In this document: piece by piece, positions 12,241-23,267 of the stretch
How positions within the stretch are numbered: position 1 is the first letter of the stretch
Layout of the letters: each line of letters begins with the position of its first letter
NCBI RefSeq assembly: GCF_030272615.1
Contig: NC_081414.1
Span: 304,746,164 to 304,810,163 of the forward strand
DNA from: Cryptomeria japonica
Taxonomy: Eukaryota > Streptophyta > Pinopsida > Cupressales > Cupressaceae
Reading direction: 5' to 3'
DNA: 64,000 nucleotides
Program-made: the position numbers and the translations under genes
The notes under the pieces: model-generated
The model's database searches: none
The model's input: only the letters and a program-made list of their open reading frames with translations
Told to the model about the DNA's origin: nothing

Positions 12241-13140
12241 ACTAATTGGCCTCCCCCTGGGCATCTCTCGACTTGATTCCTTTTGGAGTTCTTTGGTGGA
12301 TAAATTTTAGAGAAAGCTTGCTGGTTGGAAAGGTGCTCTCTTAAGTCAGACTGACAAGTTACAACTTCTTAAAGCATCCCTTCAAAGCATTCCTATTTAT
12401 GCTCTTAGTCTCTTCTAAATCCCTGTTAAGTTTGTTGATGCTATTGAAAAAATCAAAAAAAAAATTCTTTGGTCTAGGGTTCAGGAAAATAATAGAATGG
12501 CTTTAGTGGCATGGGACAAGGTTTGTAGATCGAAAAGCAAGCGTGGTCTGGATCTGAGGAGAATCAGGACTCTCAATGAAGCTCTTTTGTCCAAAAAGAT
12601 ATGGAGATTGTTCCACTCTGACAGTGAGTGGTGTGAAATTTGGAGAAGTAAATATCCTCTCTTGTCTTCATCTCTTTTATCTTTCATCAACTCTGATTTC
12701 AACATCAATGGCTCTCACATTTGGAACCATGCTTCAAAGTGTAAAGACAACATAGCTAAAGGGGTTAAATGGAGAGTTGGTAATGGTAGGAAAGTCGGAT
12801 TTTGAGAAGATCCTTGGTTGCTTGATAAGCCTTTTCTGGAAATCCTTGATTGGGCCCCTTTTGCTGCCCCTTGTAAAAGATTTTTCGGTTCCTTGATTGA
12901 GGGGTACTGGATAGGTGACAAATAGAAAAATATTGAAGGTATACACCCTAGCCTCATCAATCTCAAGAAACACTTGTTTTCTGCTTGGCTGAATAATGAA
13001 GAAGATATTCATATTTGGAAACTTGAGCCCAAAGGCAACCTTATTGTTTCTTCCATGTATGGAGTGTTGACTCTAGCCCCCTCAGAGAACCCCTTCTAGT
13101 CTAAAGCTTGGATCAAGGGTCTTATTCCGAAGATTAATAT
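12241..13140 (+). pseudogene. LINE-A reverse transcriptase, C-terminal part
   Basis: Translation begins with the Gly-Leu-Pro-Leu-Gly block that follows the catalytic motif in plant LINE RTs. The Lys-Leu-Ala-Gly-Trp-Lys and Ser-Ile-Pro-Ile-Tyr blocks follow. A stretch open at 12497-12805 contains Lys-Arg-Gly-Leu-Asp-Leu-Arg and Asn-Glu-Ala-Leu-Leu. The catalytic Phe-Ala-Asp-Asp box is missing because of truncation. In-frame stops include TAG, TAA and a TGA at a usual Trp position (Gly-Phe-stop-Glu-Asp-Pro-Trp). It is not functional. Confidence 0.75.
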
Positions 13141-13141
13141 C

Positions 13142-13567
13142 TTGTACTGGACTATTCTCCAAAACAAAATTTTGACACTAGACAACCTGAAGATTAGAGG
13201 TTTTAATCTCCCCAGTAGGTGTGTTTTGTGTCATGAGGAGGAAGAGTTTGTGGACCACTTGGCTATTCAATGTTCTTTCATTGTCTCTATTTGGGAAAGC
13301 TTTCTTAAGACTTTTTGTATGGTATGGGTGTTCCCTAACTCTATTCAAGACTTGTTCCATTCTTGGAGCTACCATTGGTCTAATCCCTCTTTGAGAACTT
13401 TGTGGCAGCTCTCTCTTCCTCGCATCTTGTGGGGGATTTGGAAAGAAAGGAACAACCGCGTCTTCAAGGATACTTCTCTCCCCCGGGCTGTTGTTTTTCA
13501 AAAAATTCAAAGGGCTATAGTGGAGAACCTCACGGCCATTGGAGAACTTTTCACTCTCGTCAATTGA
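13142..13567 (+). pseudogene. LINE-A zf-RVT region
   Basis: An open 141-residue stretch is typical of the zinc-binding region between RT and RNase H in plant LINEs. It has Trp-Thr-Ile-Leu-Gln-Asn-Lys-Ile-Leu-Thr, then Asn-Leu-Pro-Ser-Arg-Cys-Val-Leu-Cys, then a conserved His (Asp-His-Leu) and Cys (Gln-Cys-Ser-Phe), then Trp-Gly-Ile-Trp-Lys-Glu-Arg-Asn-Asn-Arg. Metal-binding Cys/His spacing looks intact here, but the surrounding polyprotein is broken. Confidence 0.8.
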
Positions 13568-13666
13568 TTGGAAGCTCACATCCTCAACTCCTAGAACCTG
13601 AAGGATGTTGTTAGGATTGATACTAAACAAAGTAAGAGACTTGAAGCTAAGTGATACTCTCCCCCT

Positions 13667-14077
13667 CCTAGATGGTTCAAAGTCAACTTTGACGGTGCTG
13701 CTAAAGGCAATCCTGGACCAGTGGGATGTGGTGCAATTCTCAGAGATGAAAATGGCATTTGTAAGGAAATTGTTGTTCTTCCTATAGGTTGCCAAACTAA
13801 CCATATGGCGGAAGCTATGGCTGCTCTCCAAGGCATCCTTCTGGCTAAAAGGTGGAACTGTCCTTATCTCTAGATCGAGGGGGACTCTAATAATATCATT
13901 AACTACCTTAAAGGAATTACCAAGCCCTCATGGATTATTAACAATATTATTAAGGCTGCTAGGGTTCTTATTAAAACCTTTGATAAATGTTTTATCTCTC
14001 ACATTTATCGAGAAGCAAATGGCCCTGCTAATTGGGCAGCTAACGTGGCGATCACTCATGACAACATGATTACCTAG
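13667..14077 (+). pseudogene. LINE-A RNase H domain
   Basis: The reading frame gives Lys-Val-Asn-Phe-Asp-Gly-Ala-Ala-Lys-Gly-Asn-Pro-Gly at the start (first catalytic Asp), Met-Ala-Glu-Ala (catalytic Glu) and Ile-Glu-Gly-Asp-Ser (third Asp). It then has His-Ile-Tyr-Arg-Glu-Ala-Asn and Asn-Trp-Ala-Ala-Asn where the final Asp of the family normally sits. A TAG lies just before Ile-Glu-Gly-Asp. The frame ends with TAG at 14075-14077. By family knowledge it would degrade RNA in the RNA-DNA hybrid during reverse transcription. Confidence 0.8.
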
Positions 14078-14342
14078 AAGGGTGAAGAGGATCTTCTTAA
14101 TGATGCCAAATCGATCATTTTCATGGCTCGATATAACTACACCTCAAAGATTTTAAATGGATTATATAATGATTAATAACATGACTTGGAGGGATAATAT
14201 TAATTATTATTGTGTCAGTACCAATAATGATAAGACGAATGCCACCTTCTCCCACACTTTCTGGGTTTTTGGGGCCACATCTAGAAATTTCTTTCCATTA
14301 GCTATCTACAACTCTCGAGTTTTTGGTTTGAGTTGTGAAATC

Positions 14343-16079
14343 ATGGGAGGTAACAGACGTCGCTCTGAGCCCAGTAATTATAAAGAATGGAAACAAAAGG
14401 AGGAAATATGGAGTATCTTGCAGAAGGGTAGGCTAACGAAGTACATGGAAAGACTCCATGGGAGGGATGCTAAAATCACTAAGTTTTTTACCAAAAATTG
14501 GAGGAAGGGCACCCTGAAAATGGGAGATCAAACTATCACCATCGACGAAGACCTCATTTCTCAGGTGACGGGTCTCCGGAGGGAGGGAAGTAATTTCTAT
14601 AGGGACAGAAAGCTTAGCAAGGAGGCCATCGAGCGATACCCTAAAAATACCAAGGAGAAGAAGAGCCTGGTTAAGCTTAGCAAGACCTACTACCCTCCCA
14701 GGGCATTTTCTAAGCCTTGGAGGGAGGTTCTATTTGCAATCATGCATTACATCACTCGGGATGGCAGATTCACCAAAGTCTACGGCTACCATTTTGTGCT
14801 GCTCAACCACTTCAGGTATGAAGACAAAGTTAACATGCCCTATTTCCTGATTTTCTCAATGAATGCCACTATCAAAGCCCACAGAGAGAACCCTAAGGGA
14901 GACATTACTATGCACCAAGGTCTAATGGTTCTAATCTATGATCATACAAAAGCTAATCAAATCGCCTGCCCCCACCTTTTTGTCTCTGAATCTGAGGAGG
15001 AAGGGTCAAACTCTGAAATGTTCTGTGGGTGAGGATTCTGTCGGTGATTCAAAAAGTGAGATTGAGGAGAGTCTGGAGGACTCTGAGGTTGAATTGGTTA
15101 ATAAAAGAAAACAGGAGAGCAGTAAGCCGTCCTCTTCCAAGGGCAAGAAAAAAGAAAAGAGAAGGTCTTCCAGATTCACTCTTCCTCCTTGAAGGAGGTC
15201 TCTGAGGACTTTGAAAAGGATGACTCTCCATCCTCTTGGAAGAAGAAACCTAAATCTTCTTTTCAGAAAAGGAAAAAGCAGAAAAGACAGGGCAATTCTG
15301 AGCCAAAGACAGTGGACAAAGAGCAGAGCAAGGATTCAGATGCGGACCAAAAAGTTGAGGAGGAGATTATGGGGGATGGTTTCAACTAGAGCATTGGTGG
15401 TGATGTCGAACAGAATACTGATGGTGAAGACCCCAAAACTGATGAGGCCAAGGTTGGTGAAAAAAGGTCCCCTTCTAACCCTTCTGTTGAGGGTTTGAAG
15501 GGATTTGTGGACACCCTCGACTAGCTCATAAACAGTCACGAGAAAGTTGTGGAGGAAAACAAGAACCTAAGTCAGAGGATTCAAATTCTGGAGACTATTA
15601 GCATCGATGAAGGTAAATCCATGGCTAAGCATGTTGATTATTTGGGAAAGACTATTGCCAGAGCTGAAGAGTTTAGGCATGCCTTTAATCCAAGGTTTGA
15701 GCAAGTGGAGAAGGCTCTGGAGGAAATAAAAAACAATGACACTGTTAGGGACCAGAGAATGGTGGATGCTGAAAACGGACTCAACAAAATTGATACTTGT
15801 CTCAGAAGCATTGCTGAACAAAGTTATAACATTTTGAAGGCCTTAGCTAACAACATCAAAATCCTGATCAATAAGCTGGAGAATGAGAAGGGATCCATGG
15901 AGCATGAACTTGACATGGAGGGCGTGGAAGGTTTGCAAGGACCAAGGATAAGGACCAGAGGCAAGAAGCGGGAGAAAAAGCCAAACAAGGAAATTGAAGA
16001 GCTCAAAGTTGCTTCAGCAAATTATGATTGTTGGTCATCAAGGTTGCTAAACTTCTTAAGTCTCTATAAGTATTGCTAG
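14343..16079 (+). pseudogene. LINE ORF3: unknown protein downstream of RNase H
   Basis: The long open part is 14157-15032. I prefer the Met at 14343 (Met-Gly-Gly-Asn-Arg-Arg-Arg) because homology begins there. The N-terminal domain of about 200 residues has a Val-Thr-Gly-Leu block and a Trp-(R/N)-x-Val-x6-Met-x-Tyr-x-Thr block. It is followed by Gly-Arg-(F/Y)-Thr, Tyr-x-Tyr-His and Leu-Leu-Asn-His-Phe-Arg. A shift at about 15.02 kb is compensated at about 15.19 kb. Then come a Ser/Glu/Lys-rich linker with basic clusters, TAGs at 15387 and near 15522, and a coiled-coil C-terminus (15549-16079) ending in a Lys/Arg-rich patch. The function is unknown. A homologue sits at the same place in LINE-B. 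Confidence 0.6.
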
Positions 16080-16280
16080 CTGTCTAGGTCTTTCTTTCCG
16101 GTTTTTTCTGCTTTGTTGTTCCTAGTTTTGTGTTGTTCATTTAGGTTGTTGGCTATCTTGCAAGTCTTTTGTATGTTGTCTTTATGCTAGTCTAGTTGAT
16201 CTTTGTTGATCTATCTTTTGATCTTTATGTAAAAGGTTTCGGGTCCTTAAAACCTATTTTTCTAATTAATCAAAACATAT
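16080..16280 (+). other. LINE-A 3' UTR and tail
   Basis: T-rich, non-coding, with repeated GTTGTT/CTAGT words. It closes with GGGTCCTTAAAACC and an AATCAAAAC end. There is no long poly-A. The 280-470 fragment on the minus strand ends in a similar way. Confidence 0.5.
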
Positions 16281-16790
16281 ATCAAAGTAACATCTTTAGC
16301 ATCCTAATAAGAGTCTTAATACTAGGCCACCTATGGCCATAAAAACATAAGCAATATCATATAATGAAACAGTCCTAACAAAGGGCCTACAATGGTCAGA
16401 ACCAACACTAACAACAACAATAGCAAAAATAAAAATAGCCTTAGCTAACATCCCTAAAACTTGTAGCCAGTATGGTGGAGAACATTGGATCAATCCTCAG
16501 TAAGGAACTAAAAAAGATCCTTGTAGTTTCCCTCCTCATCTTTGTCCACTCCCAAAATCTTCTTTTTCATTAAACATAGGGATGTGGTCGAGCTATGCAT
16601 GACCCTTAGACTAAACTAGGAAACAATCCCCAGCTTCTTTTCAAGACTAGAGACCTTAGCTTTAACCTTCTCCAACTCCATGGCATTTGATTGGCATCCT
16701 AAACAAGTCCCGTCTTGTTGAGGGTTATAGGTCCCTTCAACTTTTGGTTTGTTTATCTCCATAATATCGAACATCATATCCTCTACGAGG

Positions 16791-17625
16791 TCAATTTAGG
16801 CTCTCTGAAATGTAGGTGCAACTATCATCATTTGTAGAGATTTCTCTCTCCTCGTCTTTATCCCCTTCTTTGTCAATTTCAACACTCTTCCTTTCTTTCC
16901 CCTCTTCACTACCTAGTTCAGCCCCAACATCTATTTCATAATCCACAATGTTTTTTGGCTTTCCCTTTTCATTAGAGTAGATGGCCAGCCTAAAGGGCTG
17001 TCTAGGGGTATTTTCACATTTACTCAAATCTTCCCCCTCCTCTTCTTCTTCCTCATTCATAAACACTTTGAGCTTTTTAGCTGGGAGTAGATTTTTTGCC
17101 TTTTTTGTTGTTAGTAGCAGAGGCCAAGGCTTTGCACTTGGGTTCTTTCTGTTCATTGTCAGTCACCGAGGGGAATTCAAGAGACCCAAGTTGGGACACA
17201 TTTTTTCCAACGCTTGAGAATTTGATACATTTTTTCAAATTGGGGCCAAGGATATCAATGGAGTTGGCCAGGGGCATAGTAGCAGGGCACAATACTTCTT
17301 ACACAACAATTTGCCTAGGGAGGTACAAAGCCAAGAAAAAATGGTAAAGGTGAAAAATCAAGCCTTGATGGAGTGGGACAAGATTTTTCCCTTGGCTCTT
17401 GGAACTCTCCATAACCCCATTCGCTAAACATTCCAACAAATTGAGAAGGAAAAATGAAAAAGAAATGAGGCTATGATTCCTAAAGTGATTGAGCAGGGGC
17501 AAGTGATAAATATAAAAGGTTGTATATCTTCCCTCCAGGGTAAAATACTTCATGATCATAAGACATACCTGGTTCCAAGGGAACGACAGTTTCTCTTGGT
17601 CAAACCCACCATGCAGATTCATCAA
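16791..17625 (-). pseudogene. LINE-B ORF3 remnant
   Basis: The 17625-17299 frame contains Trp-Asn-Gln-Val-Cys-Leu-Met-Ile-Met-Lys-Tyr-Phe-Thr-Leu-Glu-Gly-Arg-Tyr-Thr, followed by Tyr-His-Leu-Pro-Leu-Leu-Asn-His-Phe-Arg. This aligns clearly with the LINE-A ORF3 block at about 14720-14820. Downstream frames (17292-17077, 17156-16791) are Lys/Glu-rich and hydrophilic, like the LINE-A linker, but frameshifted. The distance from the end of RNase H to this block is about 900 nt in both LINEs. Confidence 0.6.
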
Positions 17626-18472
17626 GCTCTTGTTTCCTTTGAAGAACTAGTTGTGCCTCTCATTGTTAGAGACATAGCTTGTTTTTTCCATTTTTGGATC
17701 ATAGTTGGCAATCCCATTGCCTAGGCTATGACTTCTTCATTAACCTCAAAGAAAATTCCCCCCACAAAAACCCTTCCATCAGCCCAAGAAGTAGCAAACT
17801 GGACAGAGAAGCCCTCATCATAGCCATTAATACTCTTAATACACTGGGACACACCACCCTCATAACAAATGTGCCTCATAGTGGCATCATTTTTTAACTC
17901 ATCATTTTTTCTTGGTTCTATTCAAACCATGTCCCCACCCATTCTATCATAGTCAATCACAATAGCAAAAAGACCCACACTATTTGTTAGGAAAACCCCA
18001 AGTTGTTTTGCAAGAGAAGGAACACATAAATAACCAGAAAAGGTTATAATAATTAAAATTGTGCTAACACTACCCGCCAAGCTCTCTGTCTTTCTCATAA
18101 AATCTCGCTCATGCGAACAACACTTTCTTTTATGAGAAACCTCCCGATTGTCAAATCTTTCCTTGGCTTTCCTAAATTTGAAATATCTCATAATTTCAAT
18201 TTTTTCATCCCATCATGATACCAACTCATCAGTGGGGCCTCTTTCAAGGTATTCACATGGTCTATGTGTTTCCATGTTATCCACCTCAACATATTGCATG
18301 GGGACCCCTCCATGTAATCATCTCGACCCCAAGCCCTTGGAGCCTTCTAAGCTATTTCAAATTCCTACTCACACTATCATTTTCCCACCTTTGATCTTTT
18401 GAGCCATTACCAAAATAGTCCATGTTCAACAAAAATAATATGTAAAATAGGGTAATCTATAACCAAGAATTT

Positions 18473-18957
18473 TTAAACTCCATTCAGAGAATAATTATAT
18501 TTTCTCTCTCCCTCAAGGAAAGTTCTGACATGTGGTTGGATACAATTGATGCTCCTCCAACACCTAATACCATCAATTTCAATACCCATAGCATCTAAGG
18601 AATCGAAAACCTTGTTACCCTCTCTATAGGAATGGACAATGTCAAACAAGTCTATCTCTAAGATCAATTTATTAATATCCCCAATGATTCCCTCAACAGA
18701 CCAACAGGGTTTGTTTCGGCCTTTCACCACTTCAATGATCAGTTTTGAATCCCCTTCAATAGCTAGAGCCTTAATACCAATAGAGAGAGCAAATTTCATA
18801 CCCCTCAGCGTAATTGTTAGTATGACCATCTAAATTACCAGTAAATCCAATCAACATATCCCCGTGGGTAGACCTAATTACCCCACCCGCAATAGCCTTG
18901 TCCTTCCTAGCAGCACCATCAAAATCAAGTTTATACCAACCTAGCGTTGGTGGTTTA
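18473..18957 (-). pseudogene. LINE-B RNase H domain
   Basis: The domain starts with Asp-Phe-Asp-Gly-Ala-Ala just inside the junction at 18957. It continues through Asn-Asn-Tyr-Ala-Glu-Gly (catalytic Glu region), then Ala-Ile-Glu-Gly-Asp-Ser-Lys-Leu-Ile (third Asp) and His-Ser-Tyr-Arg-Glu-Gly-Asn-Lys-Val near the C-terminus. A frame change near 18830 separates the two halves. It is the same domain type as in LINE-A and LINE-C. Confidence 0.75.
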
Positions 18958-20336
18958 TGCTGAGAGATTGTTGGAATTACTTATCCATGTTGTCATTGAT
19001 GTCAAATCTAGTGATCTGGATTGGTCCAGATTGATATATAAAATGGTGTACATGATGATTGGTATGTAAGATGTTGTTGATTAATATGAAAGATGGTGTA
19101 TATGCTGAGTTGCAACATAGTAGAAGATAGGTATGTATGTTACACATTGCAAATCCTTCTTGTTGTTCTTGTTGGTGGTGGTGTTTTTGTAGTTTTTGAT
19201 AAGATTGTTGCTCTGGAATCATGAGGACATGAGTGTATGGATGTGAGAGGTTTTGGTGTTGGTTGTGACATTTGGTCTTGTGCTTCAAAAGTTGTTCTCT
19301 AGATATTATTTTTCAATTGTATGTTCGGATATGTTGTGGTGAGCAAATTCTTGTGCTCTAGTTTCTTTTGGTTCCTTGATTTCTGATAATATTCATCTGG
19401 TAGTTTAATTTTCACGTGTGATGTTGACTTGGATCGTGATTAGTATGCCCCATAAATTTTGGTCTTAGCTATGATCCAGGTGTTATATTTTGTGCTCTAA
19501 TATTTGTGGCATTATGGTATCGTGTTGTTTTCGGTGCTTCGTGGATGTGTTCATTTCTGGTATGGCAACCCTATTGATATTCTACTCCAGTGATTGTAGT
19601 GTGATCATTAAAATGTTCTTTTGTAAAATATCTCAGAGGCCGACTTGATGTATATTTCCAAATTGATATATATAAGATTTCCTTAGGAGATGTGTTTGAG
19701 AGAGAAAGTGTGTGTATGTATGTGGATGTATGTAAGTGGAATGAGTATGAGAGAAGAATAGAAGTGGTAAGCAATAGAGGTGAAGTATTGAATCGGTGTG
19801 AGAAGATTGGTGCAATGAGTTGGTGAAGTCTTTTGCAGAGGTTCTTAACCAGATCTGTTGCAAACAATCAATGTATTGCAGTAAGTTGGTAAAGTTTTTT
19901 GCAGAGGTTCTTCACCAGATCTACTATAAGTAGTTAGTTGATTGTCAAAGCTTTAACTAGAACCGATTTCATGCATGTGTAGATGCAACTTTCACAGTTC
20001 ACTCCTCCTAGTAGTAAGCCTTTCCAGTACTAAGTTGTTTGTATCTAAGTAGTAATCTCTCTAGAAAGTGAGCCCTCCAGTAGTGAGCCTATTTTTGTAA
20101 TCACATATAACTAGTTATATTATCTTAAGAGTTGACCTTCTCCATGGTTTTCCCTTATTGGATTTTTCACATATAAAAATGTTTAGTGTCTCTTTTGTGG
20201 TTGTATTCTACAATTCATTTCTATTTTTTCAAGGATAATTAAGTTTAAGTTAAAATCAGCATATTATCTACTTTAGTTTTAGAATTTGAGTAGAATATTG
20301 ATTCACCCCCCTCTCAGTATTTCGATATGTTCAACA
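18958..20336 (+). repeat. Left LTR of the pol-less element
   Basis: 1379 bp, TG...CA termini (TGCTGAGAGA start, GTTCAACA end). It contains GTTGTCATTGATGTCAAATC near the start and GATTCACCCCCCTCTCAGT near the end. Compared by eye with 36519-37900, the first 250 bp show roughly one difference per eight bases. Confidence 0.85.
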
Positions 20337-20337
20337 G

Positions 20338-20350
20338 TTGGTATCAGATC
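20338..20350 (+). other. Primer-binding site (initiator Met tRNA type)
   Basis: TTGGTATCAGATC starts one base after the LTR. It shares its first eleven bases with the site of the copia element at 42381. Confidence 0.75.
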
Positions 20351-20402
20351 TCAGTCCCTTATTGTTGGCTTAACCACTTGAGGGAGATCTTGATTTGAAC
20401 AG

Positions 20403-21394
20403 ATGACTCCTGTGGAAATGGATAGAGAATATCAACTAGATGAAGAATTGAAGACAACCCTTGAAGATCTTGAAAGTGTGGAATCTAAGAATGAATAATT
20501 GAAAGAGAATGTGAAGGTAGCGAATGAATGTGTGCAGAAGCTGAGAGATCAAATCTGGAAGTTCAAAGCAAGGGATAAAGAAGTTAGCAAGGAATTGAAG
20601 CAAGCAAATGAGACTATTGTGAACCTAAAACTGCAAATAGAAGAGAGAAGGAAAGTGGAAGAAAGTCTGAAGAAAATGGGAAGTTAGAACAAGAATTGTT
20701 GAAACTAAGATCAAAAGATAAAGTTAGTGAAAGAAGTGCATTCTTGGATCAACTATTGTCAATGCAGAAAGCACACAAGGATAAGGAAGGATTAGGATTC
20801 ACCAGTGATTGTTCAAAAGACAAAGGTAAAGGAAAAGAAAAGATGGAGATGGAAAAGAAGATTGAAGGTGCAAACAAAGTCTGGACTCCCAGACCTGCTT
20901 CATATAGACCTTTGATTAAACAACCTAATGTTCAAAGGTATAATGACTATTGTTTTCATTGCAATTATTTTGGACATAAAGTTGTAGATTGCAGAAGAAA
21001 TGTGAATCAAAATATTCAATGTTTTAGATGTGGAAATTTTGGACATAAGGCTAACAACTACAGTAGTCAAGTTAATAACAGAAACTATAGATCAATTATG
21101 AATGGAATAAATGGATCACAAGTGAATGTGTTTTTTCAAGGTCATTGTCACACATGTCATAAGTTTGGTCATAAATCTAATTAATGTAGATTCAGAGGAA
21201 ATTTAGTGAATTCGGGACAAAAGAAGGTAAAGTGCTATAATTGCAACACATATGGACATTTTGCTAACAATTGCAAGAATGAGAAGGTTCCAAAAAATAA
21301 AGCTAAAAGGAATGTCATGGTATGGAAAAAGAAGGAATCTACTGAGCCCTTCACATTTCAATTCAGCGTGGGTGCTTCTTCCTCCAGTAACTGA
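20403..21394 (+). pseudogene. Gag-like ORF1: coiled coil plus four CCHC knuckles
   Basis: The start at 20403 is the first ATG after the primer-binding site. Residues 1-95 are a Glu/Lys-rich coiled coil, broken by TAA at about 20497 and a frameshift near 20675. A Leu-Leu-Ser-Met-Gln-Lys block and a basic linker follow. Four knuckles are seen: CFHCNYFGHKVVDC (intact); CFRCGNFGHKANNY (last Cys changed to Tyr); CHTCHKFGHKSN-stop-C (TAA inside the last spacing); and CYNCNTYGHFANNC (intact). The end is Val-Gly-Ala-Ser-Ser-Ser-Ser-Asn, comparable to the other copy. Likely role: nucleocapsid. There is no protease motif. Confidence 0.75.
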
Positions 21395-21719
21395 TCCGAT
21401 AGTTAGTGCTCAGGAGAAAATTCAATGAAAAATCTATTTGTCCCCCCTGTGAGAAGGGAATGCTTGTGGAAACACAAGCTGGTGGTGATCTTGCTCCTAA
21501 TGTGTGATCTGATAGATTGTGCATGTAGAAGAGTAAAGTTTTTAGGTTGAGGTCATGTTGATAAGACACTTTTAGCGACAAAACCTGACTGAGATAAATA
21601 TTTAATGTGTCAATCATTTTTGCATTTTGCATTGAAGAATTTGAAGAGCAAAGCAAGCAGAGAAAAGAAGAAGATTCAGAGTTTGGTTCATACACAAGGT
21701 ATTTTTCATATCTCTTCCT

Positions 21720-22814
21720 ATGGATTCTAAGATAGCGACTTTTTGGATAATTGAGAATGTGGGTCAAGATGAGTATGATCATGAGAAAATTAGGAAATTG
21801 GGAAATTATTTTTCAAATGAAAGTATGCAAGAAATCAAGGATTTAGGGAATAAGGGTTTAGATCTTTGGAATGAGTTTCCTTGGTTCAAAGATGAAGACA
21901 TGATAAAATATGTCTTGAATTGCATTGAGGATGATCATATGATTTTGGACAAATCATATTCGATTTTGAAAGAAGCTATTTTTGTTGTGACTGGTTTATG
22001 TGATAATGGACCCCTTCCAGTGAGGAAATTGATCAAAAACAAAGAAGTTGAAACCCTAACCAGTGTCTCAAGTTATCAATGGGCGCTCATAATTGACACT
22101 ATTTCTGACCCTGCAGTGAGGTATGTTGTTAATGGAGTTTCTTATAAGATCTACTTTAGAAATAGAGAAGGTTCTACTTCAACTCTTGTTGTATACATTG
22201 TGCATCAAGTGGTGAGAGAAGCTAAGAAATTTGATTTATGTGAATTATTGAGAGCACAGTTGGTAGAAAACATCAAGATGACTAAGGAACAAGGTTATCC
22301 TGATTTGGCTCCTTGATTGTATGTTTGATGCTTTATTTCACAGTCTTTACCTCTAAAAGAGAATATTTCATGCAAACCAAACATTTATGTTGGGAAACAA
22401 ATTTTCAAATATTTAGCTTGTTTGGAAAACAAAGATCTGGTATGCAAATTTTATTTCTTAGAATTTCAGAAGAAATTGTTCTATGGTCTGGTTCCCAATT
22501 CTATCAGTATTCTTGAAGGAAGTTCCTCTCGTACTAAAAGTTTAAAGAGGAAAAGTGTGATGTCTCCTCTAAGATCAATGAAGAAGATAAAAGGCGAAGT
22601 TGCGCATAAGAATATTTCTCTGGATGATCCAAAATCATCTATTGTGAGTAAGGAAAAGCATTTTGTTGAAGAAAGAAAGGATGAAGAGGATGACCTATGC
22701 AGTGTTGATAATATTCTAAGTTTTCTAAAGGAAGAAGCTAGATTGAAAAAGGTTGGTGAATTGTGGCTTGAGCATATCAGAGCTCGTGTTGCAAACATTG
22801 GGATCTCTGGATAA
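21720..22814 (+). pseudogene. Unknown ORF2 of the pol-less LTR element
   Basis: The frame is open from Met 21720 for 198 residues, then has TGA at 22314 and 22326, and reopens in the same frame to 22814. Features in order: a charged N-terminus with Trp/Phe-rich patches; a Thr-Gly-Leu block; a Tyr-Lys-Ile-Tyr-Phe-Arg-Asn-Arg-Glu-Gly-Ser block; Lys-Phe-Asp-Leu-Cys-Glu-Leu-Leu; and a Lys/Glu-rich tail. The central blocks match 5991-5521 in the sister element. I do not recognise a known family. The first half is the cleanest copy of this protein in the window. Degenerate coiled-coil sequence at 35.6-36.4 kb is probably its displaced C-terminus. Confidence 0.6.
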
Positions 22815-23267
22815 GGTTGTTGCTCTTGGCCTTCCGTGATGTATTATAATGTTCTCTTGACTTGAGATGTTCTTTGAGATTTGTAATGGAAAATATCATT
22901 GGAACTTAGGAGACCTTATATGTTTACGCTTTGTGTTCCTCCCTAACTTCTTCTAGAAATCATGAGGGTGTGTGATATGATGTAGTGGTTTAGGAAAAGT
23001 TCTCATTGGACATTCCTGGATGTAATGGATATTCATTATGTAATAGGAAATTATGAGCTTTATGTGGAAACAGAAAGAGTTAGTTTTTATGCATTTGCAT
23101 TGTGTTTGAGATTGTTACTTATAAATAGTAAGATGGAGTGTTTGTATTATGTGTAGACCATGATGTGAAATTGAAGAACTTGTATTGAATGTACCTATAT
23201 AAGGAAATAGTAGTCTAATGATGCCCTTCTCTTTTGTTTATTCTCCTATGTAAAATTTAAGTAAGTT

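Larger units (their letters stand above)
12241..16280 (+). mobile_element. LINE-A, 5'-truncated, with an extra ORF downstream of RNase H
   Basis: The element enters abruptly near 12241 in the C-terminal part of a LINE reverse transcriptase. It continues through the zf-RVT region, a plant-LINE RNase H, a roughly 900-nt transition and ORF3, and ends in a T-rich 3' UTR closing with TCTAATTAATCAAAAC near 16278. There is no endonuclease or ORF1, consistent with 5' truncation. Stops are mostly TAG. The tail meets the tail of LINE-B head-on at about 16.28 kb. Confidence 0.75.
16281..18957 (-). mobile_element. LINE-B, 3' piece (RNase H, ORF3, 3' UTR)
   Basis: Minus-strand remnant that stops exactly at the left edge of the LTR element starting at 18958. 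Its 5' part continues at 37901, on the far side of that element. Reading minus from 18957 gives Lys-Pro-Pro-Thr-Leu-Gly-Trp-Tyr-Lys-Leu-Asp-Phe-Asp-Gly-Ala-Ala, the start of a LINE RNase H. The upstream linker is found at 37901-38200. The 3' end near 16.29 kb is approximate. Confidence 0.7.

Noticed and set aside
13178-13831. 217-residue open frame on the minus strand
   Set aside because: It is the shadow of the LINE-A zf-RVT and RNase H read in the opposite direction; the plus strand has the conserved motifs.
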